18,509 bases of DNA from Ramicandelaber brevisporus (lineage: Eukaryota > Kickxellomycota > Ramicandelaberales > Ramicandelaberaceae): assembly GCA_025201865.1 (NCBI GenBank), contig MU602885.1, forward strand, positions 1 to 18,509, written 5' to 3'. A program made the translations under genes and the position numbers. Below the pieces are notes generated by a model, which searched no databases, was not told where the DNA came from, and worked only from the letters and a program-made list of their open reading frames with translations. Below are positions 14,995 through 18,509 of the stretch, piece after piece (the first letter of the stretch is position 1; every line of letters begins with the position of its first letter).

Positions 14995-17922
14995 ATGGCG
15001 AGATTTAATGTTCTCTTTGTGTTGGTGTTGTTGTTATCGCTGATTATCCAGACATCGGCTGCGCCGATCCCTGAGCCAGAGCCAGAGGCATCTCCAGAGC
15101 CACGTCCCTTCAAGAAGCTCAAGAAGAAGCTCAAGAAGGTTGGAAAAGTAGTTGGCAAGGTTGCCAAAGTGGCTTCCAAAGTCATGAACAGCCCATTGGG
15201 CAAGATTGCGAGCATCGCCTTGATGGCAACACCAGCCGGAGCAGCAATGAAGGCAGTGTCAATGGCGTCCAAGGTGGGCAAGGTCGTCAGCACGGTCCAG
15301 AAGATTAAATCAACTGTGGACAAGGTCAGAACCGTCGTGAATACCGTCAAGGGCTTGAAGAATGGCGGTCTGAAGGGTGCCATCAAGGGCATTGCGACTC
15401 GTGCTCTGGCCAGCACGCCGATTGGCGGCGTTGTCAGCAAGGTCCAGGGCGTTGTCAACACCGCGCGGGCTATCAAGCAGGGCGGTCTGAAGGGTGCTCT
15501 GAAGGGAATCGCTCAGGGTGCGCTGCAGAACGGCATTGGCATGCTCAAGGGTGCTGCTTCCAATGCATTCAGCGGCGCCAAGTCTATCGGCGCTGGATTG
15601 AAGAACCTCGGCAACACTGCTCGCAGCCTGGCTAAGGGCGGTCTCGCCAACATCGCCAAGACGAGTATCAAGGACGCTGTTGCTGCCTCGCCCCTCGGTG
15701 CTCTGCGTGATCAGGCCCGTGGCCTTGGTGCTGGCCTGAAGTCAGCCGTGGCGTCTGTTGCCACCCCACGTGCTCTTGGCCAGACTCTGAAGACTGCCGT
15801 TGTTGGTGCTGTCAAGGACTCTCCATTCGGCGCCATCGCGAGTGGTGTCAAGGATATCCGCAATGACGTGCGTGGTATTGGTGCAGATGTTCGCAGCATT
15901 GGCGCTCAGTTCAAGAGTGCACTTCCAAAGGCTCCAGCTGCCGCTGCCGCCGCTGTATTGCCAGCTGCCCGCGCCGCCATTGCTCCAGTCGCTCGTGCTG
16001 CCATCGCTCCAGCAGCTCCAGTTGCTCCAGCAGTTGCCTCTCCAGCTGCTGCTGTTGCTGGTAAGAAGGGTCGCGTTGCCAAGGCCCCAAAGGCTGCTTC
16101 CCCAGTTGCTCGTGCCACTTCATTTGCTGCCAAACCAGCTAAGATTCCTAAGGTCGCCTCTCCAATTGCTCGCGCATCTCCGTTCGTCGCTAAACCAGCC
16201 AAGCAGCCAAAGCCCGCCAAGCCATTGGCGCCATCAATCAGGCCAGCCGTCATGCGGCCAAAGCCCGCCAAACCATTCGCACCATCAATCAGACCAGCCG
16301 TCAAGTTGCCCAAGGTTAAGCCATTTGGTGGCGTTGCTAAACTCCCAGCGCTGCGCAACGGTCTGCCCAAGCTGCCCAAGCTGCCAAAGATTTCTCCAGT
16401 TGCTCGCGGTGGTCTTGCTGCTGGTAAGCTCGGTGGCTTCGCTAAGCTTCCCAAGGGCCTTCCAAAGGTTCTCCCAAAGGGTTTCCCAGCGGGTCTTCCA
16501 AAGAGTCTTCCAAAGATGCTTCCAAAGGGTTTCCCAACTGGCCTGCCCAAGCTCGGTGGCAAGAAGAATCCATTTGGCGGCATTGGCGCGCTGCGTGGTG
16601 GCCTAGCTGCTAAGAACCCATTCGGTGGCAAGCTCCCAGGTGGCTTCAAGCCAGGCAAGATTGCCAAGGTTGGTGGCGGTCTCTCGAACAACATCTTCAA
16701 AGGCGCTGGTGCCGCCAAGTTTGCTACCAAGAAGGCTGCACTTGGTGGCAAGGCTCGCGGCTTCGGCCTCGGCGCCAAAGCCGGCAAGGCTGGCAAGCTC
16801 GGCAAATTCGGCGGTGCTGCCGGCAAGAAGGCATTGGCTGGCAAGGGCCTGAAGGCTACGCGTGGACTCAAGGGTGCCAAGGGCCTTAACGGCGCCAAGG
16901 GCTTGAAGGGTGCTAAGGGCCTCAAGGGTGCTAAGGGTGCTCGCGGTCTCAAGGGTGCCAAAGGCGCTAAGGGTGCCAAGGGTCTGAAGGGCGAGAAGGG
17001 TGCTAAGGCTGGCAAGGGCGGTAAGCGCGGCTTCAAAGGTGAGAAGGCTGGCAAGGCTGGTAAGAAGGGTGGCCTGAAGGATGCGCTGTCCAACGCTGGC
17101 GGCGCTCTGAAGGATGCTATTGGTGGTGGTGATGCCGGCGGTGATGCCGGTGCTGCCCCAGAAGCTGCCCCAGAAGCTGCCCCAGAGGCTGCCCCAGAGG
17201 CTGCTCCAGCTGAAGCAGCGCCTGCACCAGAAGAGGCTCCTGTCGAGATGCCTGCCGAGGCTCCAGTTGAAGCTCCAGTTGAGGCTCCAGTTGAGGCTCC
17301 TGTCGAAGTTGCCGCTCCAGAACCTGCTCCAGTTGAAATCGCCGCCCCAGAGCCAGCACCGGTTGAAGTTGCTGCCCCAGAGGCTGCTCCGGTTGAAGTG
17401 GCAGTGCCAGAAGCTGCTCCAGTTCCCGAGGTCGCTGCTCCAGAGCCAGTTGCCATTCCAGAGCCAGTTGCCGCTCCAGAACCAGTCCAATATGCCTTGC
17501 CTGAGCCTGTTGCCATGCCAGCTCCAGAGCCACAGGTGATGCCAGCTGTTGAACCACAGGCTTTCCCAGTTCCAACTCCAGAGCCGCAAGCCTTCCCAGT
17601 GCCACAGGCCTTCCCAGAGCCACAGCCACAGATTGAACAGCCAGTCCAAGCCATGCCGTTCTTTGGCGGTTTCCCCCAGCCAGAGGCTGCTCCAGTCGCT
17701 GCTCCAGAAGCCGCTCCAGTTGCCGCAGAAGTTGCTCCGGTGGCCGAGGATGCCGCCACCTATGCTGCCAACGCCTGCCAGGCTGCAGGTATTGGCGCCG
17801 AGAGCCCCGATTTCCTTTCATGCTTCCAGCAGTATGAAGCCGCATACACTCCAGCTCCACAGCTGACTGCTGGTGAAATTTACGGCGACCTTCAGGCTGC
17901 CATCGCTGCTCCAGCTGCATAA
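14995..17922 (+). CDS. Secreted low-complexity polyampholyte, collagen-like block
   Basis: 975 residues; no family recognised. It starts at an ATG with strong context. Residues 1-22 are a clear signal peptide (hydrophobic core, cleavage likely after TSA). Then: a short Pro/Glu segment (24-39); a Lys-rich amphipathic region from K40, with a duplicated unit at 111-138 and 150-177; an Ala/Pro-rich region (about 310-440); Leu-Pro-Lys repeats (485-519); Gly/Lys/Ala-rich sequence; 16 uninterrupted Gly-X-Y triplets (624-671), Y nearly always Lys; an Ala/Pro/Glu/Val tail from 720; and a C-terminal module with the only cysteines, C928 and C943. No His or Trp anywhere, and no Lys or Arg after K706. The basic front and acidic back could pair electrostatically. 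Strongly biased codons (AAG for Lys, CCA for Pro) suggest high expression. A wall, matrix, spore-coat or adhesive role is inferred; no enzyme motif was seen. Confidence 0.93.
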   Translation: MARFNVLFVLVLLLSLIIQTSAAPIPEPEPEASPEPRPFKKLKKKLKKVGKVVGKVAKVASKVMNSPLGKIASIALMATPAGAAMKAVSMASKVGKVVSTVQKIKSTVDKVRTVVNTVKGLKNGGLKGAIKGIATRALASTPIGGVVSKVQGVVNTARAIKQGGLKGALKGIAQGALQNGIGMLKGAASNAFSGAKSIGAGLKNLGNTARSLAKGGLANIAKTSIKDAVAASPLGALRDQARGLGAGLKSAVASVATPRALGQTLKTAVVGAVKDSPFGAIASGVKDIRNDVRGIGADVRSIGAQFKSALPKAPAAAAAAVLPAARAAIAPVARAAIAPAAPVAPAVASPAAAVAGKKGRVAKAPKAASPVARATSFAAKPAKIPKVASPIARASPFVAKPAKQPKPAKPLAPSIRPAVMRPKPAKPFAPSIRPAVKLPKVKPFGGVAKLPALRNGLPKLPKLPKISPVARGGLAAGKLGGFAKLPKGLPKVLPKGFPAGLPKSLPKMLPKGFPTGLPKLGGKKNPFGGIGALRGGLAAKNPFGGKLPGGFKPGKIAKVGGGLSNNIFKGAGAAKFATKKAALGGKARGFGLGAKAGKAGKLGKFGGAAGKKALAGKGLKATRGLKGAKGLNGAKGLKGAKGLKGAKGARGLKGAKGAKGAKGLKGEKGAKAGKGGKRGFKGEKAGKAGKKGGLKDALSNAGGALKDAIGGGDAGGDAGAAPEAAPEAAPEAAPEAAPAEAAPAPEEAPVEMPAEAPVEAPVEAPVEAPVEVAAPEPAPVEIAAPEPAPVEVAAPEAAPVEVAVPEAAPVPEVAAPEPVAIPEPVAAPEPVQYALPEPVAMPAPEPQVMPAVEPQAFPVPTPEPQAFPVPQAFPEPQPQIEQPVQAMPFFGGFPQPEAAPVAAPEAAPVAAEVAPVAEDAATYAANACQAAGIGAESPDFLSCFQQYEAAYTPAPQLTAGEIYGDLQAAIAAPAA
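16864..17007 (+). repeat. Coding repeat: 16 Gly-X-Y (mostly Gly-Leu/Ala-Lys) triplets
   Basis: Nine-base coding units of GGN-X-AAG type, with synonymous variation in the Gly and Ala/Leu codons. The variation suggests an old repeat under protein-level constraint rather than a fresh DNA expansion. It encodes residues 624-671 of the secreted protein. Confidence 0.9.
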
Positions 17923-18389
17923 ACCACAGCAATCTCATCATCTCATCATCTCATCATCTCATTTCATCATCTCATCATCTTTTCACTTGACAGCTGCACT
18001 TTTTCATTTCTCATTCTGCATTATTCTTCATGTTACTTTTCTTCCTCTTCATCTTCATTCTGCACATCATTCTCTGCATTGCATTCTTATTCACTTCACT
18101 ATTCTGCACTGTTATTATTGCCATAGATTGTTTTATTTTAAATGCTGTATATTTGGCCTCACAACCCTTTCATATTATGCAGTCTAGCCAACTTGCTTAA
18201 TGTTCCAGCCAGAATGGTTAACCTGACCACACCAAATCCTCTCTATCGTCTCTTAATTATTCAAGCTCACTACACTGTGCTCTTTAGACTCATATTATAA
18301 GGTGTCAGATAATGTGCAAATCCCACACTAGAATGAACTCAATAACTTCAAATTAAAAATGTTAAAAAACAAAAACACAAAGAGTATAC
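17923..18389. other. Convergent intergenic region / 3' UTRs
   Basis: Separates the stop of the secreted-protein gene from the stop of the right-edge gene. It opens with an ATCTCATC repeat, continues T/C-rich with several TTCTGCA motifs up to about 18115, and becomes A/T-rich. No AATAAA was recognised for either gene. No coding frame looks real. Confidence 0.5.
17932..17980 (+). repeat. ATCTCATC octamer repeat in 3' UTR
   Basis: Nearly four tandem copies of ATCTCATC, a short interruption (ATTTC), then another copy, beginning 10 bases after the stop codon of the secreted protein. Possibly an RNA-binding or slippage element in the 3' UTR. Confidence 0.85.
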
Positions 18390-18509
18390 TTAGAGGCGGA
18401 ACAAGTTGTTAGTCACGCCAAAGAGCTGTGGTGAAAAGTTGAAGTCAAGGAAGCGAGATTGGGCACCAGCATTCTGTGGGTTGAAGCACTTGTAGTCCTC
18501 AATCTTGGC
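18390..18509 (-). CDS. Partial gene, C-terminal 39 residues, unrecognised
   Basis: On the minus strand the frame is open from the window edge for 39 codons to a TAA at 18392-18390. It begins AKIEDYKCFNPQNAGAQSRF and ends FSPQLFGVTNNLFRL. The 5' part lies beyond the window. The residues look like ordered protein (aromatic-rich, one Cys, no low complexity). The codons are strongly C-ending (AAG, GAC, TAC, TTC, AAC) with CCA for Pro, as in the neighbouring secreted-protein gene, which supports real coding and high expression. I do not recognise the family. The last three residues, FRL, do not fit the usual peroxisomal C-terminal signal. It is convergent with the secreted-protein gene. Confidence 0.72.
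   Translation of the reverse strand, partial: AKIEDYKCFNPQNAGAQSRFLDFNFSPQLFGVTNNLFRL

Noticed and set aside
16603-17649. Second minus-strand open frame rich in Trp/Asn/Ser
   Set aside because: A shadow of the repetitive sense sequence in another frame; no independent coding signal.
15906-17759. Long minus-strand open frame (about 617 codons) opposite the secreted-protein gene
   Set aside because: It mirrors the repetitive, stop-poor codon composition of the sense gene; its product is Ala/Gly/Pro/Ser repeats, and the sense frame has a signal peptide, strong start context and codon bias.
17932-17980. CRISPR-like array
   Set aside because: Units are 8 bases without spacers; this is a eukaryotic simple tandem repeat.

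Overview
The window looks like nuclear DNA from a eukaryote, most likely a fungus of an early-diverging, intron-poor lineage. The reasons are long uninterrupted reading frames that all open with ATG, a full-length oligopeptide transporter (OPT) of fungal type, F-box/leucine-rich-repeat-like architecture, polyglutamine and polyhistidine tracts, abundant simple repeats, TATA boxes, an AATAAA signal and splice-like sites. No operons, Shine-Dalgarno sites, rRNA, convincing tRNA, CRISPR array or transposase were seen. The lineage call is inference; a fungus-like protist is not excluded.

Layout, left to right. (1) 644-1609 (+): unrecognised protein with a Cys cluster and two His tracts, a candidate metal binder. 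(2) 2137-4695 (+): large F-box-like/LRR-like protein with long polyQ tracts. (3) 4859-6055 (-): convergent with gene 2 (163 bp between stops); unrecognised basic module, probable regulator, ending in a Ser-Ile-Ser-Ser-Leu-Leu-Asn motif. (4) 6056-10267: 4.2 kb without a convincing gene. Its left 2.4 kb is strongly G-over-C skewed on the + strand (so C/T-rich in the sense of gene 3) and ends at a CCAAT/GC-box/TATA cluster. Its right part holds a candidate structured Pol III-type RNA and weak splice-like signals. (5) 10268-12871 (-): OPT-family transporter. (6) 12872-14994: 2.1 kb divergent intergenic region, repeat-rich, with a possible leader intron. (7) 14995-17922 (+): secreted 975-residue low-complexity protein with extreme charge segregation, the most unusual gene here. 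(8) 18390-18509 (-): last 39 codons of an unrecognised gene running off the right edge.

The genes do not form an evident pathway. Shared features are structural. Each gene has a pyrimidine-rich stretch upstream on its own sense strand. The secreted protein and the right-edge gene use C-ending, apparently optimised codons, unlike the A/T-ending codons of the transporter. The best candidate for something new is the gene-7 product: a signal peptide, a Cys/His/Trp-free cationic part with amphipathic repeats, Leu-Pro-Lys repeats and a proline-free collagen-like Gly-X-Lys block, then a 269-residue tail with no Lys or Arg. This suggests a self-complexing extracellular coat, adhesive or matrix protein.
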